Shown here one piece after another: positions 39,114 to 46,448 of a stretch of 46,569 bases of DNA. The position numbers and the translations under genes were made by a program. The DNA is from Bacillota bacterium (GTDB lineage: Bacteria > Bacillota > Clostridia > Christensenellales > SZUA-584). Position 1 is the stretch's first letter. Each line of letters begins with the position of its first letter. The notes beneath the pieces are model-generated. The model saw nothing but the letters and a program-made list of their open reading frames with translations, was not told the origin of the DNA and searched no databases. The stretch is from positions 1-46,569 of the forward strand of contig JAEWRI010000005.1 of the NCBI GenBank assembly GCA_023460085.1, in the 5' to 3' direction.

Positions 39114-40697
39114 TTACTTCTTTGTTCCGCTGCCCGTGATTCCAGATATCGCAGTGCTGTCAAATCCGTCAAAGTCCTGACTCTGCATCTGGAAGTTGGG
39201 ATACGCGTACGCGCCCATTTCGGGAATATCGAGGCCGCCGACCTCGGCTTCCTTTGCGACGCGGATACCCATGATTTTATCCAGCAGCTTGATGAACAGA
39301 TACGAAGCCCCGAAGCCCCAGACGACGAGCACGCCGATGCAGATGAGCTGCGCCCAGAGCTGACCGGGGTCTCCGTAGAACAAGCCCGTTACGCCGCCGG
39401 AGATGCCGTTCAAACCGTCGCCGTAAGTGCCGTCCGCGAAGAGCCCCAGCGCCAATATGCCCCAGATTCCATTGACGCCATGGACGGAAATTGCGCCGAC
39501 AGGGTCGTCGATTTTACATTTGTTCTCCACCACCACCACGGATACGCAGACCAGCACGCCCGCGATGGCACCGATGATGGCCGCGGATACGCTGCTGACG
39601 AATGCGCAGGGCGCGGTGATGGCGACGAGCCCTGCCAGTGCGCCGTTGCAGGTCATCGAGGGATCCGGCTTGCCGAATTTAGCCCACATGTAGAACATCG
39701 CCGCCGCGCCGCCTACCGCGCCCGCTATCATCGTGTTCACCGCCACCACGGACAACCGGAAATCGGAGCCGTTGAGCGTACTGCCCGCGTTGAACGCGAA
39801 CCAGCAGAAGAACAGCAGTATGGTGCCGAACATCGCCATGGGAATGTGGTGTCCGGGGAACGCGTTGGGTTTGCCGTCCTTGCGGAACTTGCCTATGCGC
39901 GGCCCGATGATCAGCGCGCCGGAAAGCGCAATCATACCGCCCATGCCGTGCACCACCGAGGAGCCCGCGAAGTCCACCGCGCCATGGCCGAGCCCGAAGA
40001 ACTTGCCGAGCGTGGAGAGGAAGCCGCCGCCCCACATCCAGTTGCCAAACAGCGGATAGCATACCATCGAGATAAAGAACGACATGATGACCACCGCGGA
40101 GAATTTGACGCGCTCCGCCATTGCGCCTGTCGGTATGGTGCACGTCGTATCCATGAACACCATCTGAAAGAAGAACAGCGCGAATACGCCCACGTCATAG
40201 CTATCGCCCGACAGCAGAAAACCCGAGGTGCCGATGATACCGCCGAAGCCGGGTATGGATACGCCGCTGTTTAAGACCGCGGTGCCCGCGCCCAGCGAAG
40301 CCGCTCCGCCGCTCGCGCCAAACTGGAACGCGAAGCCCACAAGGTAATAGCCGATGGCGCCGATGAGGAACACCATGAAGTTCATCGCGATGGTGTGCGC
40401 CGCGTTCTTGGCCTGCGTGAAGCCTGTCTCCACCAGCGCGAAGCCTGCCTGGAAGAAGAATACCAGCATGCCGCACAGCAGCACCCATACATAGTTGACG
40501 CCCATTGCGGTCTTTGCCGCCGTGGCCGCCGTATTCTCCAGCGTAATGCCCGAGGGATCCGCGACGACGCCGGTATTCGCGCCGCTGGGATCGCCCACCG
40601 AATCTGCCGAGGGCCTCACAAATAATAGTATGGCGGCAAGCGCTGCGATGATGACCAGCGTTACGATAATAAATATAGAAAACTTCTTGTTTTTCAT
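39114..40697 (-). CDS. amt: Ammonium transporter (Amt family)
   Basis: A 527-residue Amt/MEP channel protein. Start ATG 40695-40697 (MKNKKFSIFIIV) behind AAAGGGGATAAAGCA. A first helix and a 40-residue Gly/Ser/Asp/Ala-rich external stretch precede the normal Amt core, which begins near MGVNYVWVLLCGMLVFFFQAGFALVETG. The twin histidines of the conduction pore are visible in SSVVHGMGG and ISVHGVNGIWG; FHM-type landmarks such as FNAGSTLNGSD and CNGALAGLVAITAPCAFVS also match. Canonical Amt proteins have about 400-430 residues, so this one has an extended N-terminus and a C-terminal tail of about 50 residues. It is in one operon with a PII regulator. Confidence 0.95.
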   Translation of the reverse strand: MKNKKFSIFIIVTLVIIAALAAILLFVRPSADSVGDPSGANTGVVADPSGITLENTAATAAKTAMGVNYVWVLLCGMLVFFFQAGFALVETGFTQAKNAAHTIAMNFMVFLIGAIGYYLVGFAFQFGASGGAASLGAGTAVLNSGVSIPGFGGIIGTSGFLLSGDSYDVGVFALFFFQMVFMDTTCTIPTGAMAERVKFSAVVIMSFFISMVCYPLFGNWMWGGGFLSTLGKFFGLGHGAVDFAGSSVVHGMGGMIALSGALIIGPRIGKFRKDGKPNAFPGHHIPMAMFGTILLFFCWFAFNAGSTLNGSDFRLSVVAVNTMIAGAVGGAAAMFYMWAKFGKPDPSMTCNGALAGLVAITAPCAFVSSVSAAIIGAIAGVLVCVSVVVVENKCKIDDPVGAISVHGVNGIWGILALGLFADGTYGDGLNGISGGVTGLFYGDPGQLWAQLICIGVLVVWGFGASYLFIKLLDKIMGIRVAKEAEVGGLDIPEMGAYAYPNFQMQSQDFDGFDSTAISGITGSGTKK

Positions 40698-40711
40698 TGC
40701 TTTATCCCCTT

Positions 40712-40987
40712 TCAAACCTTTGCGGAATTCTTTCTGAAATTGCTCCAGCTGAAGCGTTCGTCCCGTATTTTCTTTGCCAGCTTCAGCGTTGCCAGCAGAT
40801 AGCGCACACCCAGGAATGCCACCACCACGGCGAACAGCGCCGCGGGTATCTGCATGCTCATGACGGAAAACACAGCGCCGGTAATCAGCGCGTAGATGCC
40901 AAACCCCACTCCCGCCAGAATAATGAGCACCGCTGTTGCCATCAATGCCGCGATGCTGAGCGTGCTTCCTTTAGATTGCGTTGTCAT
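40712..40987 (-). CDS. Small two-helix membrane protein between glnB and amt
   Basis: A 91-residue protein. Start ATG 40985-40987 (MTTQSKGSTLSIAALMATAVLII) with GGGAGAG upstream; it overlaps the end of the PII gene by 17 nt. Two transmembrane helices are visible (residues about 11-33 and 41-65), followed by a basic cytoplasmic tail (LKLAKKIRDERFSWSNFRKNS). No family is recognised. Its position inside a glnB-amt operon, with coupling to the PII gene, suggests an accessory role in ammonium uptake or its regulation; that is inference. Confidence 0.72.
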   Translation of the reverse strand: MTTQSKGSTLSIAALMATAVLIILAGVGFGIYALITGAVFSVMSMQIPAALFAVVVAFLGVRYLLATLKLAKKIRDERFSWSNFRKNSAKV

Positions 40988-41309
40988 TACGCTCTCCCGT
41001 CCGGATACGTATCGCAGCGTCAACATCGTAGATAAATATCTTACCGTCTCCGATGCTGCCCGTACGCAGCCTCTCCATAATGGTGTCCGCCAGCAAATCC
41101 GCCTGTTCGTCCTTGACCACGGTCTCCACCTTGATTTTGGGCAGCAGATTGATGTTGTAGGTAACCCCCCGGTAGGTTTCCTGTTTGCCCTTTTGCGTAC
41201 CGCACCCCGATACCATCATGACCGTCATCCCTTTGATGTCGAGTTCGTTCAGAACCTCCTTGACGTCCTCCAACCTTTCCGGCTTGATGATGAACTCCAG
41301 CTTTTTCAA
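40971..41309 (-). CDS. glnB: Nitrogen regulatory protein PII
   Basis: A 112-residue GlnB/GlnK protein, standard length. It begins with TTG at 41307-41309 (MKKLEFIIKPERLEDVKEVL), 8 nt after AAGGAGG. The T-loop is intact (GTQKGKQETYRGVTYNINLLPKIKVE) with Tyr51, the residue that is uridylylated in proteobacterial PII; B-loop and C-terminal motif TGSIGDGKIFIYDVDAAIRIRTGE are canonical for ATP/2-oxoglutarate binding. Linked to an Amt gene, it most likely acts as the GlnK-type brake on the ammonium channel. The leader before it contains two successive terminators. Confidence 0.95.
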   Translation of the reverse strand: MKKLEFIIKPERLEDVKEVLNELDIKGMTVMMVSGCGTQKGKQETYRGVTYNINLLPKIKVETVVKDEQADLLADTIMERLRTGSIGDGKIFIYDVDAAIRIRTGERNDNAI

Positions 41310-41352
41310 CCGCTTATCCTCCTTACTTAAATTCCATTATGGGTAAATCTGT

Positions 41353-41515
41353 ATATAAAAAGGACGCCCAAACAATATCACGGGCGCCCTTGCCAGTTCC
41401 ATAGGGGCTTCCCGGTCGCTGGAGAAACGGGCATATCCCCCGTCTCCTCGGTGGCCGTATAAAAAAAGGCGTTTCCAAATCAATCGATTCGAAACGCCGT
41501 CGCTTCTCTCTATAT
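41353..41515 (-). ncRNA. Structured leader of the glnB-amt operon with two terminators
   Basis: From the promoter at 41522-41550 the transcript first meets a terminator (GAAACGCC 41491-41498 with GGCGTTTC 41468-41475, then seven U), next a folded section (GGAGA/UCUCC and CGGG/CCCG within 41423-41449, with GCCA near 41454 able to pair with UGGC near 41391), and then a second terminator (GGGCGCCCT 41382-41390 with AGGACGCCC 41361-41369, then UUUUUAUAU). Read-through at both is needed to reach glnB. The layout is that of a riboswitch or protein-controlled attenuator; I do not recognise the class. Confidence 0.55.
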
Positions 41516-41521
41516 GCTATT

Positions 41522-41550
41522 GGTATACTACCGCGGCAGCAAATAGTCAA
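41522..41550 (-). promoter_or_regulatory. Promoter of the glnB-amt operon
   Basis: On the minus strand TTGACT (41545-41550), a 17-nt spacer and TATACC (41522-41527). The transcription start would be near 41515, 206 nt upstream of glnB. Confidence 0.7.
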
Positions 41551-41864
41551 AACAGGAAAATTCCATTTCATACCGAATTCCGCTTCCGGTTGACAACGGC
41601 TTGAAGCCGCGCTCGCCGCGCTTCACGGCGCGCATTTTATCATGCGTTTTCATGCCTCTGCGATTCCGATGTATGACCGCGGCCAGCACGTATCATCATG
41701 GCCTGCATCCCGCATCTTGCGCGGTTCGTTTTCCGTCTTATCCTGCCGCGCGGCAGGGTTCACCGGGGCGTTACATCTCCATCGCCATCATCAGAAAAAT
41801 ACGCAATGGGCATTGACGGCACAGCAATTCCTGCCTTTCAAGCGCAGGTATTTCCCGCCAATAA
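41551..41864. other. Gene-free interval
   Basis: About 310 nt between the glnB promoter and the DUF4430 terminator. It contains GC-rich inverted stretches around 41600-41640 (GCCGCGC/GCGCGC) but no open frame with a credible ribosome site on either strand, no RNA gene and no repeat of other parts of the window. Confidence 0.5.
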
Positions 41865-41894
41865 AAAAGCAACCATGCCATCACGGTTGCTTTT
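41865..41894. terminator. Bidirectional-looking terminator after the DUF4430 gene
   Basis: AAAAGCAACC (41865-41874) and GGTTGCTTTT (41885-41894) form a perfect 10-bp stem with a ten-nt loop; the minus strand ends in TTTTTT and the plus strand in TTTTT. It serves the minus-strand gene at 41905. Confidence 0.85.
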
Positions 41895-41904
41895 TCAAGG
41901 CAGT

Positions 41905-42342
41905 TCAGTCTATCTCGATGTATCCTTTGCTCCAGTCCTCATAAATGAATTCGATCCGATCGCCTTCCGTCAGCGTCTGAGTCCCCATACCCGCCATCGC
42001 CATCTCGCCATCGATATAGAACATCCAGTAATTCGGCTCCTCGCTGACCAAATCGTTGATGCCGTTGAGGAACATGGTATCGGGTGTGCTCTCATTCGTG
42101 ATATCAAGCGTCAGATTCTTCGCATCAGCCGCGGCCTTGAGCGCCATGTATACCGTGGGGTTGTCGTCAACAACCTTCACCGTGCCGTCATACAGCTTTT
42201 CACCGTCCTGCGTCACGATGCGCAGCGTTGCGGTGGTCGCGGTATCCCCGTCGCCTGCGTAAGTCGCGATGGATGCGCACCCCGCAAAGAGCAGCAAACA
42301 GGCGGTCAGAAGCAATGCCGTCCGAACCAAGATTTTTTTCAT
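41905..42342 (-). CDS. DUF4430 lipoprotein
   Basis: A 145-residue lipoprotein: MKKILVRTALLLTACLLLFAGCAS with lipobox FAGC, Cys22. The mature part has the DUF4430 pattern seen in the C-terminal domain of cobalamin-binding proteins and many Bacillota surface proteins: TVYMALKAAADAKNLTLDI, then FLNGINDLVSEEPNYWMFYIDGEMAMAGMGTQTLTEGDRIEFIYE. Such domains bind ligands or occur in gel-like surface anchors; the specific ligand is not known. It follows the PHP-domain lipoprotein gene by 19 nt (ribosome site AAAGGAGATC), so both are secreted products of one operon. Confidence 0.85.
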   Translation of the reverse strand: MKKILVRTALLLTACLLLFAGCASIATYAGDGDTATTATLRIVTQDGEKLYDGTVKVVDDNPTVYMALKAAADAKNLTLDITNESTPDTMFLNGINDLVSEEPNYWMFYIDGEMAMAGMGTQTLTEGDRIEFIYEDWSKGYIEID

Positions 42343-42361
42343 AAGATCTCCTTTTTTAATG

Positions 42362-43687
42362 TTAATCTATAAAAACGGGATTCGTCAGTGCGTAATCCCC
42401 GTTTTCTCCCCGCACCTCCAGCACCACCCAATCGCCCGTCTCAAGCGATACGGCGAGGGCGTGTTCTGCCGTCATCCCGGATACATCCTCTTCATAAAGC
42501 ACCTCGCCGTTCTTGATAACGGCGTAATGCGTCAGGGTCCGATTCGACTCGGTCAGCACGTGAATGTGAAGCTCTCCTGCGGGGACGGACTGGCCAGGGA
42601 TCGCACCCTCCACGTCCAGAAACGCCAGCGGATTATTGGTCAGAAAGCTGTGACCTTCGCATATGGCAGCCAGTATGCTTTGCGCATCCGGCTGCGCGTA
42701 AACATAGGTGCGCGGCGAGCCGCTGTACATGGACGTCATGAAATAGCGCTCGTCATCGCTGCCGTATGTGTCCGAAGCAAACATCTTGTTCCCCGAAATG
42801 TCATGGTTGTCCGACCCGGCAGTCGCCGGCAGGTATATGCCCGCGTTCAGCATCGAGTACCATTTCTGCTTCGTCAGGCAGTTGGCATCGCCCTCCACAT
42901 ATGGCGGCATGCTCTTCCCGTTCCATACCTCCATCGTGTCGAATTCTTCCGCCAGCGCCCAGTCCTCAAAGGCGAATTCGCCCCGCATGGGATGGTTAAT
43001 CTGCAGCAGCGCGTCGCCATCCTTCCTGACCTCATCGATGATCCGCTGAATGTCGGCTGCGCCGTTTGAAACATCGATATCCACTACGCTGCTGTAGTTA
43101 AACGCGTTGTAGTGGCCGCGATCCGTCGTGATTTCAATGCCCGCCATAGGGACGAAGCCGTAAGGCGACGCGCTCAGGAATTCGGCGTTGGCGCGTATCT
43201 CATTGTGATCCGTAATCACGCCAAACCCCAGCCCTGCAGAGATATCAGAAAGCAGTATATCTGCCGGACTGTCGGAAGCGTCAAAGCTGTAGACGCTGTG
43301 CTGATGCAAATCGCCCGCGATCCACTCCGTATCGTACAGCTTCTCCAACTGGTAATTTCCCAGATACTTCGCTTTCCGATCCAGCACTTCCACCTGTACC
43401 GTCTTTCTTTCGTATTCCGATCCTTTTGTGATTTCAAAGGTATAGCTGCCAAGAGGCAGCACCACCGAGAAGCGCCCCAGCAGGTCAGTGTTGACGCGCA
43501 CGAGCGAGCTTTCACCCGTAATAACTACCTGCGCAATCAACGCGCTGCCGTCGGCTGCGCTGACAGTTCCCGACACCGCAGCCTGCTTAACCGTGGCGTC
43601 GCTTCCCGCGTTTACAGCGGCAGCACTGCATCCGCATAATCCGGTTATCAATATAACCAGAAAGACAAACCTGGCTCTCTTATTCAT
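42362..43687 (-). CDS. PHP-domain (CehA/McbA-type) metallohydrolase lipoprotein
   Basis: A 441-residue surface-tethered enzyme. The signal peptide MNKRARFVFLVILITGLCGC has lipobox LCGC with Cys20. Residues about 38-115 look like a carboxypeptidase-regulatory/Ig-like domain (VSGTVSAADGSALIAQVVIT, RFSVVLPLGSYTFEITKG). A PHP domain follows: GDLHQHSVYSFDA with the metal-binding HxH, ITDHNE, AGIEITT, QINHP and GSDNHD. The family (CehA/McbA) hydrolyses phosphoesters or carbamates with two or three metals. A beta-rich C-terminal domain closes it (VVLEVRGENGDYALTNPVFID). It precedes the DUF4430 lipoprotein gene by 19 nt. Confidence 0.87.
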   Translation of the reverse strand: MNKRARFVFLVILITGLCGCSAAAVNAGSDATVKQAAVSGTVSAADGSALIAQVVITGESSLVRVNTDLLGRFSVVLPLGSYTFEITKGSEYERKTVQVEVLDRKAKYLGNYQLEKLYDTEWIAGDLHQHSVYSFDASDSPADILLSDISAGLGFGVITDHNEIRANAEFLSASPYGFVPMAGIEITTDRGHYNAFNYSSVVDIDVSNGAADIQRIIDEVRKDGDALLQINHPMRGEFAFEDWALAEEFDTMEVWNGKSMPPYVEGDANCLTKQKWYSMLNAGIYLPATAGSDNHDISGNKMFASDTYGSDDERYFMTSMYSGSPRTYVYAQPDAQSILAAICEGHSFLTNNPLAFLDVEGAIPGQSVPAGELHIHVLTESNRTLTHYAVIKNGEVLYEEDVSGMTAEHALAVSLETGDWVVLEVRGENGDYALTNPVFID

Positions 43688-43800
43688 TGAGTGACCTCTT
43701 TTTTCTTAATTCTATGGGCACAACATTAACGCCGTATTGGCGTTTGGTTAAGTTCCAATCAAGAGTTGTGATTTGATACCTGCAATATGTATGCGAAAAA

Positions 43801-44193
43801 TCAGGTTTGTTTTGGCTCCTGCCGCCTCCTGTCCAGCCGGGGCTTTACCTCCTGCCGCCAAGCGCGCAGCACCGCCGCGGCGATCAAAAAAGCGCCGAAC
43901 ACGGTTTTCAGCGTCTGCGTATCAAACGCGGCGGCAAGCAGATAGCCTCCGGCAGCGCCCGCCAGCCCGAAGGCCGCGATGAACATGGAGGGTTTCAGAC
44001 GCACCGCCTTTTTCCGCACGTGAGACACCAGCGCAAAAGTACCCATCGGCAGGTACGCAAACAGCGTCATCCCCTGCGCCGCGTGCTGCTCCACGCCCAT
44101 TAGCAGCGTCAGCGCGGGAATTAGAACGATGCCGCCGCCCAGGCCCATGCCGCCCGCCACTCCGAAAACGAGCCCCAGCACCGTGTATATCAA
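43801..44193 (-). CDS. TauE/SafE-family exporter, second half-size protein
   Basis: A half-length TSUP/TauE transporter of about 130 residues with four hydrophobic segments, including IYTVLGLVFGVAGGMGLGGGIVLIPALTLLMG, the glycine-rich core motif, and GVEQHAAQGMTLFAYLPMG. No ATG lies at the start; TTG at 44191-44193 overlaps the stop of the preceding half-gene (TTGA), so translation probably restarts there. A longer frame upstream would translate the preceding gene in a wrong, Arg/Gly-rich frame. The C-terminus is basic. Together with 44190-44540 it should form one transporter for sulfite, sulfonates or other small anions. Confidence 0.78.
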   Translation of the reverse strand: MIYTVLGLVFGVAGGMGLGGGIVLIPALTLLMGVEQHAAQGMTLFAYLPMGTFALVSHVRKKAVRLKPSMFIAAFGLAGAAGGYLLAAAFDTQTLKTVFGAFLIAAAVLRAWRQEVKPRLDRRRQEPKQT

Positions 44194-44540
44194 AGCAGCA
44201 TCCAGATGCCCGAGGCGAGCATCAGCGCCGTAAAGATGCTGTTCAATAGCCGCGTCTTTACGCGCCGCAGCAGACACGCGCCCGCAATGCCTCCCGCCAG
44301 CGCCCCGCCGCACAGCCAGAGCGTATCGCCCAGCGGCACGTAGCCGCCTGTGCCGTACAGCGCTGCCGAAAGCGCGGAGATGGGCAGCATCACCGCGATA
44401 GACGCCGCGTGCGCGCGCTTCTCCTCCGTACCGGTGCGCTCCAGCCCTTCCACTACCGCGATGCCGCCACCCGAACCGAAAAGCCCCGCGATCATGCCGC
44501 AAATCGCGCCCACCGCCGCTTTTTTCACTTTATTCCGCAT
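44190..44540 (-). CDS. TauE/SafE-family exporter, first half-size protein
   Basis: A 116-residue membrane protein with about four helices, beginning MRNKVKKAAVGAICGMIAGLFGSGGGIAVV. The GMIAGLFGSGGGI motif near the N-terminus matches the first repeat of the TSUP/TauE/SafE family, whose full-length members have about 250 residues in two such repeats; the second repeat is encoded by the next gene. ATG with GGAGGGCTGTT upstream. Paired half-size TauE genes occur in other Clostridia, so this is probably a natural split and not a frameshift artefact, but an assembly error at the overlap is possible. Confidence 0.8.
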   Translation of the reverse strand: MRNKVKKAAVGAICGMIAGLFGSGGGIAVVEGLERTGTEEKRAHAASIAVMLPISALSAALYGTGGYVPLGDTLWLCGGALAGGIAGACLLRRVKTRLLNSIFTALMLASGIWMLL

Positions 44541-44602
44541 AACAGCCCTCCTGTCGTTATTGTGTGTCCTTGTGTGCGGACGTATGCCTTTTTATGCAAA
44601 GG

Positions 44603-44631
44603 TTGCCTTGCGGTTTCATCCGGCGTATAAT
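44603..44631 (+). promoter_or_regulatory. Promoter of the lipoprotein gene
   Basis: TTGCCT (44603-44608), a 17-nt spacer and TATAAT (44626-44631); the leader to the ATG at 44684 is about 45 nt. Confidence 0.75.
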
Positions 44632-44683
44632 TATGTTATCACTACTTTTCTGTTATATTGCCGATATTGGGGAGGGCTGTCCC

Positions 44684-45715
44684 ATGAAAAGGATACTTCT
44701 TATCGCTCCGATAGCCATTCTTGCGCTTTCTCTCACGTCGTGCGGCGCACCCCCGCAGACTAACGGCACGCTGTCCCAGTCGGGCAGCCTTGCCGCAGAC
44801 GCTGTATCCGCTGCGATAACCGCATCATCTCCGACAACTGCCGTTCCCACCGCCACACCCTTCGGAGAAGTGCCGGACAGCGCAGGCGAGGATGGCATAC
44901 TATTCGATATTTATCAAAGCACCGCCGCGGCGGACATCAATCTGGACGGCACAGCGGAACAGCTTAAATTCGCAGCGGGTAACGAAACTTCCACATTGTA
45001 CATCAATGATACCGAATACACCATCGATTACCCTTCGCTGGCGCAATGCTTCGCCGTCGCCGATATCGACACCTCCGACAGCATATTGGAGCTGGGCTTC
45101 ACCGACGCATACCACGAACTATACGACGGTGAAGAGGGCTGCACGCTGCTGTTCTGGTGGGACGGCGAGCAGCTCTACGATATGGGGCCGGTCATAGGCC
45201 TGAAGTTTGACGGCGCGTGGCGCGCAAGTCTCCATCCGGCGGAATTCTTTGACGGGCAGGGGCTTGTGCAGTATGTGACGCGCACGAGTGAATTCACCGA
45301 TGTCTGGTACATGGGGCGCTTTCTCTGCGACGGTGCCAAACGAGAGCTGAAGGAAGAATACTACGCCGCCGATCCGCTCTATCCGCCCGATCCGCTGACG
45401 CTGAAGACATATTGCGTGCTGCTCAATGAGATCAACTCCGACTGCTTTGATGAAGAATATGCCGTGATCTGGGATTACGCCAGCGGCTACGGCACGCTGG
45501 ATCGCGATTATTCGGACAGCATCGTCTCCTTCATTCCGCAGGAGGGCGAGACGCTTAATGTGGTGCGCGTATACGGGCAGTACTGGTTCAAGCTGGAGGC
45601 GTCGGACGGCAAGACCGGCTGGCTGAAATGCGAAGAGGGCCGCATACAGGGCATCTGGCAGGTGATGGGCTGGGAAGCCGCCGACATATTCGACGGCATC
45701 GTGATCGCGGGATAA
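44684..45715 (+). CDS. Lipoprotein with C-terminal SH3-like domain
   Basis: A 343-residue lipoprotein. ATG at 44684 follows GGGGAGGGCTGTCCC; the signal peptide MKRILLIAPIAILALSLTSC has lipobox LTSC with Cys20. A Thr/Ser/Ala-rich linker to about residue 65 leads to a folded domain with FG-GAP-like elements (AADINLDGTAEQLKF, VADIDTSDSILELGF, LLFWWDGEQLYDMGPV). The last 70 residues (ETLNVVRVYGQYWFKLEASDGKTGWLKCEEG) have the pattern of a bacterial SH3 domain, usually a cell-wall contact. The role is unknown. It is followed after 52 nt by the zinc-ribbon membrane protein gene. Confidence 0.78.
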   Translation: MKRILLIAPIAILALSLTSCGAPPQTNGTLSQSGSLAADAVSAAITASSPTTAVPTATPFGEVPDSAGEDGILFDIYQSTAAADINLDGTAEQLKFAAGNETSTLYINDTEYTIDYPSLAQCFAVADIDTSDSILELGFTDAYHELYDGEEGCTLLFWWDGEQLYDMGPVIGLKFDGAWRASLHPAEFFDGQGLVQYVTRTSEFTDVWYMGRFLCDGAKRELKEEYYAADPLYPPDPLTLKTYCVLLNEINSDCFDEEYAVIWDYASGYGTLDRDYSDSIVSFIPQEGETLNVVRVYGQYWFKLEASDGKTGWLKCEEGRIQGIWQVMGWEAADIFDGIVIAG

Positions 45716-45767
45716 TCGGGACGCCATCCGTCCGATTTCATCAATAATACTTTCAGGAGGATATATC

Positions 45768-46409
45768 GTGCATTCAAGAGTCAGCAGAATCATTAAGATC
45801 ATCGCCATCGTTATCTGGGTACTGGGGTTCATCGTGGGCATCGTGATGGGAAGCGCCGGAGTCTCCCTTTACAGCTACGGCAGCGATTTCAACGGCTGGA
45901 TCATGATTCTCTACTGGATCATCTTCTTTATTATGGGCGTATTCTATTACGCCTTTGGCGAGCTGGTGGAAAACGTAGCGGCACTGCGCAACGAAACGTC
46001 ACAGCAGCTCGGCCAGATGTCCGGCGTGATGGCGCAGATGGCCAACCTGATGCAAGCCCGCCTTCCCGCAGCCCCGGCGGCTCCCGCCAGCCCTTCCGCA
46101 CAGCCCGCCGCCCCGCGTCCGGCGGAATACAGCAGGCAGGCCGCGGAGCTCTCCTGTCCGGCCTGCGGCGGAGTCATCCCTTCCGGCGAGAAAGCATGCC
46201 CGTGGTGCGGCGCTGCGCAGCCGGGCATGTCCTCGGCTCCGTCCGCGCAGTCCTCCGGAGACAACGCGCAGGCTCCCGAGGGAACCGTGTATCACAAATC
46301 CGAGATTCGCCATGTCAACGAATTTACGCTGGTTTGCCCGTACTGCGGCAGGGAACAGCGCGCCGATCGCAGCGTGTGTTTCCGGTGCGGCGCGAAATTT
46401 CTGGGCTGA
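45768..46409 (+). CDS. Membrane protein with two zinc ribbons
   Basis: A 213-residue protein from GTG at 45768, with CAGGAGGATATATC upstream. Two transmembrane helices (residues about 8-30 and 44-66) are followed by a short amphipathic segment (NETSQQLGQMSGVMAQMANLM), a Pro/Ala-rich linker, and two zinc-ribbon motifs: CPACG...CPWCG (about residues 130-147) and CPYCG...CFRCG (about 190-210). Such proteins are common in Clostridia and are of unknown function; the ribbons face the cytoplasm if the topology is as expected. A Pro/Ser/Ala/Gln-rich linker separates the two ribbons. Confidence 0.8.
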   Translation: MHSRVSRIIKIIAIVIWVLGFIVGIVMGSAGVSLYSYGSDFNGWIMILYWIIFFIMGVFYYAFGELVENVAALRNETSQQLGQMSGVMAQMANLMQARLPAAPAAPASPSAQPAAPRPAEYSRQAAELSCPACGGVIPSGEKACPWCGAAQPGMSSAPSAQSSGDNAQAPEGTVYHKSEIRHVNEFTLVCPYCGREQRADRSVCFRCGAKFLG

Positions 46410-46448
46410 CGCAAAATAAATCCAGGGCGGCGGGAGAAAATCCTGAAG

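Noticed and set aside
41423..41460. ANTAR-type tandem hairpins in the glnB leader
   Set aside because: The hairpin loops do not show the conserved A at position 1 and G at position 4 of a hexaloop.
41323..41571. An 82-codon minus-strand frame upstream of glnB
   Set aside because: It spans a promoter and two terminators, so it is leader RNA and not a gene.
44194..44502. N-terminal extension of the second TauE half-gene
   Set aside because: It reads the first half-gene in a wrong frame, giving Arg/Gly/Ala-rich sequence without membrane helices.
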